Positions 37,501-50,000 of a stretch of 64,000 nucleotides of DNA are shown here, in pieces. Source of the stretch: Chimonanthus salicifolius. Taxonomy: Eukaryota > Streptophyta > Magnoliopsida > Laurales > Calycanthaceae. How positions within the stretch are numbered: position 1 is the stretch's first letter; every line of letters starts with the position of its first letter. The DNA lies in the NCBI GenBank assembly GCA_013350335.1, contig CM023541.1, positions 63,181,413-63,245,412 of the forward strand, read 5' to 3'. A model generated the notes under the pieces. It did no database searches. It was not told the origin of the DNA and was given only the letters and a program-made list of their open reading frames with translations. Made by a program: the position numbers and the translations under genes.

Positions 37501-39818
37501 AGTAAAATTATGATACTCAACTCAACAAAAGATTGTTTTTTGAATAAAATATATCGATTTCATATTAATGATTTTTTTTTTTTTTGAAGAAAACATACTA
37601 TAAAAAAGGTTTTATATTTTTTTTTTAAGATTTAGGGAAACATCGAGCCCACCTTAGCTTTTTGTAGTCATGTTCCCAAAGTGTGCTTATGCCTCACTCT
37701 CTTAAAACCCTGAGGGGACACCTTACACCCACATAAAGTGCCTTCAGTTAATGCCATCTGGGATTGAACCTGTTACCTTTCACTGAAAATAGTGAGAGGT
37801 AATCAGTCCTGAATACTCATTGTTGGATCGATTTTATATGTTTATACTATGCGATGAGCCAACTTAATTAAATTTTTTTAACCTTATTGTTTTTAAAAAG
37901 TAAATTGTGATTTAAAAAAGTTTTTAATTAAATTTGAAAATAAAGATGAAGGGAGACATCTCATCTCATGATGTGAATGTGATACTAGGGTTTCTAAGGA
38001 GGAATGATGGTGCGGACCCTTTCGGCACCCCAAAAGATAGAAACTTGAGCAAATGGGAATTGGAATAGGCCAAGTCATCTTTTGTATTTTTATGAATTTT
38101 TTTATTATGTCCTACTCCTGAATTCTATGCCAATAATCATTCCTTTTTCCAAACATCACCACCTTCCATTTTCAATTTCTTTCTCAAATCTAATCATATC
38201 ATGGATATATTTGGTGGGGCCCTCACCCTCCTCCTCTTGTCTCATGTGAAAATGATAGGGAGACCCATCATCACCACGTGATATCACGTGCATTATCGGT
38301 TGTGACGGGTACCACTCGTCAGCAACTAGGGTATTATAGTTACCTTGAGTTAAGGTCATTCTGATCCTCTTAATTTCAAATGCTGAATCAATTTATTTAA
38401 AACATAAATTTAGAATTTAAGGTTACAGTAATTTTAAGTCTCTCCTTATGTTACTAATTTTAGAAAAAAAGAAGAAGAAATTAGAGAACTCATGGGAAAT
38501 TCAATTGTTTATTGGGTGTCCCCTGTACTTTTAATTGTCATGTTGGGCTCATGGTCCATGAAGTCCTGGCCCAAAATGCATTGGGTCCCAATAAGTGAAC
38601 TGACTGGGCTTAGCCTCATTCAATTGTTATGTTGGAAATTAATAAAAAATTGAAGAAAAATTAGGATTTCAGACAAATTTTTTTTTTTTTTTTCAGATCC
38701 TAGGTTCTTAGTGGGAGGTCATGAGGGTGAAACTTTCATTGGGGCCAACTCAAACATAACTGGCCCGGGCTGAAATATGGATGGACCAGGCCGAAAAAGC
38801 CCGTCTCATTTTTAATTTGGGCCAAGCTAGATCATGCTTTGCATTAGCTGAGACCTTCAAAATTTTTCCAAATTATATCTATATGGTCAGATTGGAATAA
38901 GGTTGAAATATGATTTGAGTAAAAAAGTACCACCTAAAATTTAATATGAGTGAGCTAGAATTAGGCTCTCGGCGGTTTGCTGTGAAATATATTGTTTTAT
39001 GGAAAAATCTAGATTTCTTACAGGCCCAAAATGGTTGAAATATCAGCCGAAATTATTTCGCCCATGGCCCAAAATTGCTGTATAGGACAAAAGAAATTAT
39101 TTTCTTAGATTAGAAATGCTTTGGGTCTGATCCTAGGAATGATTGTAATGTCACCAGACTCATCCTACTGCTATTGCAATCATTTGCAAGGTAGGTTCAG
39201 CTCATTTAGATTAGGACCTAAAGGGATGGGTGTACGAAAATGATACCCAAAATCTCTGCGCTTCTGCTCTTCAATCTTCATCAATCTCTTCTCTTTTTTG
39301 CACCAGTTTCAGGCATTTCTGTCAGGAATCAGCATCTTTGAAAACCTTTTTGGATTGCATTTGATGTTGAGAAATTTTAGTAGGTATTTTTTTTTAAAAT
39401 AGAAATGAGAAGGAGTGATTTTCATGTATGTTTGAGATTTTTCTACCTTCTGTTTGGATTGCTGGAAAAATGTGGAATTGCTTGATGAAATGATTTGATT
39501 GGTGTATGTCTCCCGTTTGGTAATTGAAAACTTGGCTCATTTTGACGAAAGTGGGGCAATTCTTCTATCACTTACTATCCCTCGATTTCAACCTTCTTTT
39601 TAAGCAAAAATTCGTTTTTGTACATAGTGACTAAGGTACTCAAATCATGGTTTCTCTTAGGTTGAAGATTTATTTGAGTATGGAATTCGCTTATTAAATT
39701 TTTTATATCTTGTTTGATAATTTTTTAAGTAAAAAGTACAAGAAGAAAATAATCTGAAAAAGAGATAAAAAATGACATAAATAATATGATTTATATAAAG
39801 TCAATTAGAAAAAAAAAA

Positions 39819-39873
39819 AAAATTCACAGAACCAATTCCAGATAGATTGGACACGGCTGTGTATGGTGATAAC
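39819..39873 (+). mobile_element. Scrap of RTE-type LINE tail
   Basis: Reads EPIPDRLDTAVYGD after a poly-A-like run. It corresponds to the KPTPNRSDNGY end of the RTE copy at 3744-3957. Confidence 0.4.
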
Positions 39874-41036
39874 TGATAAAAGACAAAAGAGGCTAAAAAA
39901 AGGAAGAAAAACTACAGTTTTTGTTTCTTCTCTATAAGAGAGAGATATTTTGACTTAAAAAGGAAAAAAAGGATAAAATACTTTCCACTTTAGAGTAAAA
40001 AAGGGATTTTGACTTGAAAAGGAAAAATATATTTTTCTTCTAAAGTAAATATAAGACTTGCAAGAAGTTTCGTGTTTACCTGATATTAATTTTACTTACA
40101 ATATAAAGTGAAGATACTCGTGTTATAAAAAAGATAAATGATTTTTTTTTTTTATAATTTTCTCATATATTGTCTCCATTCAAATGAACCCTAAAAGTTG
40201 TTGCCTAATCCAAATGTTTTATAAATGTCACGTATCAATGGTTTTTTTTTCATCTATGGACATGTTACAGGCAATCTTTAGGCACCCTGCACTTCTCATG
40301 AGCATCGTAACGCCATCTTCTTTCTTCTTCGTCTCCTTTTTTTTTCTTGTTAATGCAGCAGACCTATCATTATACCATTTACAAAAATAATAACAATTGG
40401 AAAGTTAAAAATGATGCCTCTTATTAGTGGGGTCCATAATGACCTAACATTCCACCCCCACCCACATCCCCTGCTGAAAAATAGAAGTAAAATAAATAGA
40501 AAAAGAAGAAGAAAACCATCTAAACAAGGTGTCACAAGTCATTAAGATTCAAGTTTTCTGTTGTAGTCACAGCTCTTGGGTTGGATATTTTGTCATTAGA
40601 TTGTTGCAGATCCATTTAAAATTCCTAGTGAGCAGCTTGGAATTCTCGTCCAGTGGTAAAAACCCACATGATTAAACGTAAATGATTGATCCAGATAAAT
40701 AATATGAAAAGAAATGGCTATACATTTGATCCTTTAAAAGGAACAATTGCCATATTCTGAAAGACCGTCATGGACTGGATTAAGCTTGAATGCAATTAAC
40801 CAAATCATTATATCAAATCGTAGAAAGGACACGTTTTGGATTGAAAACCATTACACATTTGAATCATTGAAGGAAAAACTATTTCTTGAACCCCAAATGG
40901 GTAACACCCGATCAAACAATTCAAGATCTCAGAAACACCACACCAAACAGAACTAGACAGGAGAAATAGGCATCAAATTTGTATTCTGCTTCTTCAAACT
41001 ACAGGTTTCATTGTCAAGTTCCTTCAATTCGCTACA

Positions 41037-44000
41037 CTACCGAAGGAGAAGACCGTAAGAAGGCATGTCTTCTAAATGTGTGATTTCTTCGAGTAACAAT
41101 TCCCTTTCCAGGTGACGGCGTGTGGATTTCATGACTGACTGGAGTGGGGGAAAACGGAAGATAGTTACCACTTAAATAAATGGAGAGAATGAGAAGGAAT
41201 TTGAGTTTTTATGATATAATAGGCATACATTGAAGTCCATGTATGAAGCATGCATCTCAAGCCATTGCTGATCCATCAACTTGAATGTTACACAGTATAG
41301 AAGGTCGAAGGCCCGCTCATTTTCTGCGGCATGACCAACAGTTAACCCAAAATAAAAAAGAATTTCCAAAAACAATGCATGGAAACAGAGCTGTGATTCT
41401 CTTTTTAAATATTTGATTTGTCAAAGACAAGTGCAGCTAAGACAAGTTGACAATGCTCCACTTGTGCACTAGAATCACCACAAGTTTGTATTGTGGTGAA
41501 ATCCACATAAAAACATAGATTCAGAATTTTCCATTTTGAAAAAGAAAATGCCAACAACACGTCACACTCATTCATCCTAATCATAGTTCAAAACTTGAAA
41601 AAGCCAAAGACTAACCAATCTTCCATTTAAAAAAGAAAATACAACAGCACATCACACTGATTCATTCTAACCATAGCTTAAAAACTAGAAAATTTTCAGA
41701 TGGCCAGTCTGAGTTGCATGACTCGATGAGATTTTGAGTCGAGTGAGCGTTCTGAGTTTTTAAACTATGATCCTGTCTTGCAGTGTAAAAAATCAAGACA
41801 TCATCTATGTGACAGCCACTGAATATGGAAGAATTGTGACGTCATGCATCCGTAACTGGAGTCTGACCCATTCTCATTTTCATATTATCAATCAATGTAA
41901 CATATGATATCAGTAATCCATAAACTGTATAGTTCATAGTTCCAAAATATTGAAGCAAAAATATGAATTCTTTCTAAAAGTACCAAAAATTTTGACCTGT
42001 CATAAAATGAATGTAAAACTAGATAGCATTTTAGTGCACCTGAAAGTAGCTTGAGAAAAACTGCACCCATCATTGTCCGTGGTTTGGCTGCAAGTACCAA
42101 GTTACGTCAACAGAGATGCTAGAAAATGACACCATTTCTGTGATTCCTTTTCTTCCTTTTGAATGGTTATTTCTGAGCATACTTGTTAAGAGTAATAAAA
42201 ATGATCAAATTTTAGTAGATAAAACTGGTTCCCTTGCCGATAAGGTAGAGAATGCTAACCAGCTTGGAGATCAAGCATCTGAATGAGCATGAATGTAATA
42301 TTTACGCCAGCTACTGCAAATGGGTACTCCCACATGGCTCGATCACCTTCCTGCTTCCAGAGAAGATCCTGGAAGGATTTCTGCAAACACCATCATTCTT
42401 GTGACCTTGTTCTCACAATCACACTTGTATCCATAGGAAATATTAATCATGACATCATCTTTTTTTCGAAAATTACGATGGCATAATCATTAAAAAAAGA
42501 AGTCTCATGCATAACACTGTGATTAGGGGGCTTTTTCTTCTTTTGAGAAGGGGATTGGGTGGGGGATTGAAAATCGATGACTTGTCACATGCCTATGGAA
42601 GCCCAGCCTAAGGTGTGGGGCTGGGCACATACAATTGGATAAAGATATTGATTTCACGTAGTACATCAGCTTTGGAGCTTTTGTCGTATTAGTCAGGATC
42701 CTAATAGTCGATGTCAGCGTAAGCACCAAGGATGTGTTTGAATCCTGGTGGAGGCAACTTAGAGAGAGATAGACCATTAGAGATTGGCGGGGAAGAATGG
42801 TGGTTATCCTATAGTGTGAAGAGTCAACAATTAGGGGAAGTATTAATATTCATTGACTTCTTATCTCGTGCCTGTAGGAGCCCGACCTGAGGCGTGGTAC
42901 TGGACGCATGGCATTGAATAAAGGGATTGATTTCACACGTTTCATTAGCTCTGGAGCTTTTGGCGTATTGATGGGAGCCAGAGAGAGAGAGAGAGAGTTG
43001 ATCACCATTGTTGCAACCATGTCAGTGTCTAGCAAAATAATGGGCCGATTATAGTGAAAATAGATTGTTCAAACATGAAATAGCCCCATTATTTTTTTTT
43101 GAAAGATAACTAAAATAGCCCCATCATTTTATGGCAGTGAACCGGTGTCGACAAGGATATGCACTATGAGACCCACTTAATGTAAAAAAAAAAAAAACTG
43201 TTGGACCCAAACCAACTCTATGAGTTGGAATTGGTCCAAGTATTATTTAAAGGAGAGTAATATTCCCTATTGTACCTAAATGATCTGTCATTCTGCAAGT
43301 AGTTTCAACACAAACTTTGGGTAACAGATCTTTTTTATCCAATACAAATACCTTGCCAATTTGTGGAAGTATAGGCCCATAAAACTGTAGGAGTTGGTTT
43401 TAACCAAACTGGCTACCTCGAAGAGAAGAATAGAACTCTAACTGCTTAACCCCAAATACAGACGTACTTGATCAATTTGCATATACTATTGATACGTGAA
43501 ATTAAATAGAGAACTTTCTTACTGATAATCAGGATTTTCTTGTTCTGCTGTTGGATTAAGAATGAAGCATCTAGAGAACATTCAACATGGTTGAGATTTA
43601 TGAGAGAGAGATAGACCCCAAAGAGGATCAGAATAAAATAGCAGTGTTGTAAAAATCAGTCATTTCCTGATACGAATCGTAGGATTCAGGTCAAATTCGA
43701 TACGAACTGCTGCTAAAATCGATTTTAATCAATAACCGTATGATTTCAAATAACAATCGTGAATCGCATGAATCGAGTTGTATAAATCGTTGCATCACAT
43801 GATTCATTATTTACAGCCCGTGCACCTTTCCTTTAACTGTTACTTTTACATGCGTTATTAAAAAAATAATATAAAAGGGACCTTTATGACCCAATCGGTC
43901 CCATCAAATCTGAGTTCCTCAAGTGGCAACGGAACTTCTAGTTTGCCCTCTGAAAACAAAAACCCAAAGAGGAGGCAGAGTCCCCATCCAAAATGAGGAA

Positions 44001-47000
44001 GAAGGTGAGGAGAAGAGAGAATAGGTGAGAAAAGAAACATGAAAAGAAAAGAAGTTTGTTTGATCTTGATGGTCTTTAACCTTCATATCAGATATCGTAC
44101 TTACACTGGTGATGATATTCTTTTTTGGACGGATAGATGGTTGTGTGAGGTTTCTCTGGCTCAAAAGTTTCCTGCACTATTTTCTTTAGCAGCTAATAAA
44201 GAGGCAAAGGTCAAAGAGTGGAATGATCCCCATCAAAATAATGTCGTTTAGTGCCCTTTTAGAAGGGATTTAGAGGATTGCATGATGGAGGGGTGGCTGT
44301 CCTTAATGGATCTTCTCAACAAATTTTTGTGGTAGGAAGTGGGTATGATAGAAAAAATTGCAATATTGATCCTCATGGATATTTCTCTGTCAAGTCTTTT
44401 TGTAGAAAGTTGTTGTGTGTTGGTGATGTTCCTCATGTTAATCCAAAAATATAGAAGGTTGATGCTCCTTTTAGGGCGAAGGTCTTCGGGTGGCTAGCTG
44501 GACGTGAGAAGATCTTGACTGATTGATAACTTGAGAATTAAGAAAAAGATTATTGTTAAAAGCTTATCCGATGCAAATCAGTGAATCATCTTCTTCTGCA
44601 TTGTAAGTTTGCATCTCAGATTTGGTCACACTTCCTTTAGCTGTTAGGCATTGATTTTTGTGTTTCGAGTGCTTGGTTTGAAATGTTCAATTAAGAAGTG
44701 CTCATGGTTGGTAGTTCTTTTAGAAAAAAACCTTTGGAAAGTGACATTATTAAGCATAGTGTAGTCTATTGGGTTGGAAATGAATAAAAGGGTCTTTCAA
44801 GGTAAGGTGTCTTCTGCATTGCAAGTTATAGATGTAATTAAGTGTCGAGTTGCTTGGTGGATTGTGGGTTTGGATAAATTTCGAGGGATAAATATTTTAG
44901 ATATTTGTAGGGATTGGGCCTTAGTGGATTATTTTATATCAGACTTGAATACATTGATGTGAGTTTCTTAGTCCCCTCCAGATGCGGGTTTCCTTAAGCT
45001 TAATTTTGATGGCAGTTGTTTGCATGATGGCGATTTAGCAGGCTATGGTGGGATCATTAGAGACTAGGATCTTTTTTTTTTTGTTCCTCTTCCAAATGAA
45101 TCAGTGATTGAAGTAGAGCTTCATGCTTTATGGAGAGGTTCTTAGAGATGGAAGAGTTAGGGGTTGTTGGGAGTATTCTAGAAGGAGGCTCTAAAGTCGT
45201 CGTTGGTTGAGCCTCAAGTTCTCCCTACCCATGGATATATTTAGATAAAGTTGAAAGGATTTGTCACTCCATTGCATCTTTTGGTTTTATGGTTCCTGGG
45301 TCCCAAGAGTTGCAAATTCAGCTCCGATGAAATGGCGCATCAGGGTTTGGCTATGGCTTCAGAAGTTGTAAATAAATTTCATGTAATTTCTTGAGGGGTG
45401 GTTTTTCTTGTAAGGGTCTTTTGGGTGGTGGGCTATCTTTTGCCTGGTTGTTTGGTCTCCTAGTTTTACTTATTCCTCTCTTGTGATTAATACAATTACC
45501 TTCTCAAAAAAAAAAAAAAAAGAGACAGCTGTGGGAGGAGAAAGATGAGCCCCTTCATCTCCATTTCTCCTTTGCTCGTCGTTTATTTTTTCTTTAAACT
45601 GCAACTAATGCTGTTTTTCTTTTTATGCTTCTTTTTCCAGGCATGATGTCCATTCTGCAGTTGTTACTCTTTTCTTTTTGGTCATCTGCTGCAACTTATG
45701 CATTTTTCTTCTTTCTTTCTTTTTTTTCTCCTTTGCTCGCTGTTTTTTTTTTTCCCCCCTATTTCTGCTGTCATTTTTTCCTCTTGCTGCTGCAACTGGG
45801 GTTTGTTTTACTCAAGGTGTTTGTCCTGATAGCCAGAGGAATTTTCTTTTATACATTGACATCTAGCATCTTTTGGGGCATAAATCCTATCAATGAAGTG
45901 TATTTTTTTTGGAAAGATACTGACTTCTTATGCCATACACTGTATTTTTTTTATCTACTTAAGTTTTATCTTCTAAATAAAATTTTGTTAATCTAATATT
46001 TGCGGCAAAAAATGGAAGGCTGATTATGGAAAAAGAATTTCTTAAATTATAAAAGGACCTTCAAGATTATCCTTTGGTTTTTTAGGTGCATATCCCATAT
46101 ACAATAATTTATTGGCTTGAATGGTTGGAGACTTAGGGCCATTGATTTTTTCGGGCTCCTTGATAGTTATACAACATTGGTTGAAAATATGAGAACATAT
46201 TATTTTACTGTTTAGTGCTTTTAGAATTGAAATTTGAATTTCACCGAATACTTAACCTATTACATTAATGTTTTTTTGCCATGTATTTGCATCTTCACAA
46301 TTAGAAAATTAATATTATCTGTTTACCATATCTCTAAATATATTATTTTGGAGAAACTGTTACGAATCTTAAAATTCTATGATTTACGGTTCATGGTTCA
46401 TAGTTCATCACAAAAAATGATTCATGGTACAATTCAATTTTGACAACATTGTAAAATAGTTCATGGTGTTATTTTTCAAGTGCCAAAGAAGAAACTACTG
46501 ACATGATAAAGGACATACCGGAAAGGTCTTGGCAAAGAACAATAGATTCTCTAATGATATAAAACCACCACCCCTACAAGATTAATCCAAAGGTCATGTA
46601 TAAAACACAAATTCATTGACATTTAACTAGATTTTTGGGAATGAAGGGATTTAGGAAATAGAAGGAAAACCAAATACCTGAAATCTGTAGATGGATCCTT
46701 CCCTTGCCAACCCATTTCCTTCCACTGCTCTGATATCAAACCTTGAAGTTCTTCTTCAGGAAAGGCAGCATTCCAGAGAGCCCTCAAAGCTTCCTAAAAC
46801 CATGTTGCAAGTGAGAGCTATACTTTCCTTCATAAATAAAACTATACAAAAAATAGATTTTAAAATCCAGCTTAGGCTTCTCAGCTTACATTACCTGGTG
46901 CTCAGGCTTTGAACTATCGTATGCAACTTCTATGCGCCTTTGTAGCCTTTGTAAGCTCTCCTCCTGAAACCACCAAACTCAAGGGAAGATTTTAGAATCA

Positions 47001-50000
47001 GCCATTGCATTCTTGAGACTAGGATAGAAATGTACAAGAAAAAAATGACAACAGCTTGAAAGATGACAAGTCTGATTCTATCTGAATAATCTAGAAGTAC
47101 AAAACTAGCCCATAGTTAATTTATGATGCAGCCCACAGTTTGAGTTGGCCCAACAAAAGAAGCCCATATGTGCATATAAGTCAGCCCTGCTCATGGAGCT
47201 ATAAAAACTAGTTGTCTCATGGGATGAATCCCCCATTGGTTTTCACATTAATGTTCGGGTAAGTCTGTTTTATAATTTATTTAGCATTTTCTATTTTAGT
47301 TAGATTAGGGGTTGAGTCATATAACCAATATTATGTTGATTAAGACCACAAGATCTCTTTTTTTTTTTTTTAAAGATTAAGACCACAAGATCTTTGTTTT
47401 GATGTGAGGCTTAAGATTTATCCTGGGGTTTGCCATATAACTGTTAGAAGTTAGAGGATTTTGAGAATAGAAGAAGGAATTTTGTTATTCTGGATATATT
47501 TGATGGCATGTTAGCAATAACCATACCGTGGTAATGGAGACTATAACCTTATTTTTGGGTAACAATGTTAAGTTAATTGCGTATCGTACAATAAAATAAA
47601 AATCATTTGTGTATGTGCTCCCGGGAAACATATGGGTACTCTATTCCATTGATCAGGAACAATCGAAACCAGACCAATACGGTATCTCTTTGAATCCTGA
47701 ATATGGTGATACCTCCGATTGTACCAACCTACATATGTATCTCCCCCATCAATCGGTACTAGTTATTGTCATTTTCATTCCTTGACCTTATTTGTCCTTT
47801 TTGAAATGCGAAACGAAAGAAGGATCCTCCTGCTGGGAATTAGATCCTGCTCTTTGTCCCCCCTCTTCACAGAAAATGGAGAAATGAATTGATCGATTCA
47901 CCGGATCGTTGGGACTGACGGGTCTCGAACCCGCAGCTTCCGCCTTGATTTGAAAGTCCAATTTAGCACTTTTAGTAAAGATCAAAAACAAATTGCATTG
48001 GTTCTTCACTCAGAATTGATGTACCACGTGTAAAAAGGGCTAATATATGATTGTATTTATTTATTTTTATTTTTTATTACTATCTTTTTCGGGGTGTGAG
48101 GGTTGAGATTGGGTTGGCTTGATTGTGAAGTTTAAATCCAAACATATCTTAACCATTCCTGGAACTCATGATACATGTCAACAATCTTCTGCTCATTGTC
48201 TGTGCAATCACAGGTTTCATGTGAACTCAATTTATGATCTTGCAAGTGCTTTAAATCAAAAAACACCAAAGTTCCATACTGCTCCAGCTCAAATAGTGGA
48301 TTGCAAACAAGAATTTATGAATGGTCTTACCAACCCAATTTAGAATACAAAGATCTTGAACAGCAAATGAAAGGAATACACAGTGGAAGAACGGGAAAAT
48401 TTAGATTCAAATCCACAAAATCATAAGGCCATTTAGACACTCCACTTTTCTTTTAAGAGACACCCCACTTCAAAATTTTATGTGAAATTACCATTTTGCC
48501 CCTCAGTTTTGTGGGGAGGAACCATTCTTTTTTAAATGAGGGGCAAAATGGTAATTTTCATACAAAATTTTGAAATGGGGTCTCTCTTAAAAGAAAAGTG
48601 GGGTGTCTAAATGGCCACCCAAATAAAAATACCTGAGAAGGGGTTAAGTCAAATGACAAACGGGCATCACTATCTCTTCTCTGAGCGCAAACACATGATA
48701 GACCTTTCCCAAGCCATGCCGCTGATCCTGCCACAACCTCAGCTGCATTGATATAAGACCTTCAGTAAATTTGAGTCTTCTGATCTCTGACTTACCATAA
48801 ATAATTTTTTCTTCCTAATTCTGATTTGCAATTCTTGCTACTTTTTATTTGCAAGGAAAAAAATTCTTACTATAGTGAAGAAATAATCTTTTTGAACTGA
48901 ATCCCATAAAAAATTGCATATAATGTGAAAGGAACTATGGATGCTTCAGGAAATCAAAATGTGTAAAATGTATTTTTTTTCATATACATCCTCAAAATGT
49001 GTAGTGCTTCAAACTCAATATTAGACTGAATACCATCCATTCCATGACAACGCACCCAAGGAAAAAGATGAATGCAGCATGATGCCAACCGTATTCAACA
49101 ATCATAGGTTCATAACAGCCAGTTCAGTCGCCTGGCTTTTTAAGCGGGATTGGAATTTTGTAAAATTTAAATAAAAAAATCCCTAAAAAAAAAAAATTCC
49201 ATGATTTGTTAATATGGGATTCTAGATTGGAGATTATGAAGTCTCGGAGAACTCAGTTCCAGGGAATTTATAATTCCCGTCTAAAAGTGTTATTTTGGAA
49301 TTCCAAAGCATGCATCATTAGATAAGGAATTTTCTTTATCCAGTTAAGAATTTCAAGCATACCAAACACCAAAAGGTCATGGCAGGAATTCTCCAAATTA
49401 GAGAATTAGTAAATTTGTTAAGTTTGGAATTCTGGAAATTATAAATTTTGCTGGAATTTCTACCATGCAAGCCTGCTTAGAATTCCTCAGTGAAATGCAA
49501 AGAACACCATGATTCTAATTACTGTTTATGGTCAGAAATTGCACAAATAAATTTCCTGCTAAGGAGCTAGTTGGTAGAAAACTTTGGCAGATTCTGGAAT
49601 TTGCAAATTTTATCAATTCTAAATTGGAGAATGGCCATGGCAGATATTTTATGTTTGGTAGGCGTTGGAAATACTATCTGGAACTGAGAATGCCATAACA
49701 AAAGTGATTTGGGGTTAGAAATTCCGAACTAAGACTTTCATAGGGGAATGTATAAATCACTTGCATTTGGGATTCTGCAATATTTCATAATTACCACTAA
49801 AGAATTTCAGTACCAGCAAATATGGATTCTTTGCCTCTTCAGTGAACTTTGCAAATTATGCAGAAAACCAATTCCACCTAAGAATTATCAGCTGGAATTT
49901 AGCAACTTCAGAAATCCAAAATGATGCTTTCAGAGGGGAATTTATAACTCCCAGAAATCAAATACTGTGACTTTACAATTCTCACGCTAAAATTCCTGTT

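Larger units (their letters stand above)
31641..41036. other. Intergenic AT-rich spacer
   Basis: No exon with recognisable homology on either strand. Features inside are a Stowaway-type MITE (34322-34524), a scrap of RTE tail (39819-39873), T/A homopolymers, and a block near 35.1-35.4 kb of GGGTTGGG-type repeats. Two degenerate blocks at about 34.6 and 38.7-39.1 kb contain aaatatcagcc-like words. CACGTG/ACGTG motifs occur near 38.28 kb, but no gene start follows them. Confidence 0.5.

Noticed and set aside
37620..37830. SINE-like sequence on the minus strand with GGTTCAATCCC
   Set aside because: The B-box-like word and poly-A are present but the A box is unconvincing and there is no flanking duplication.
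45625..45996. Open frame of 123 codons, very rich in Phe and Leu
   Set aside because: It comes from T-rich low-complexity sequence inside the hAT-like element; no domain and no codon bias.
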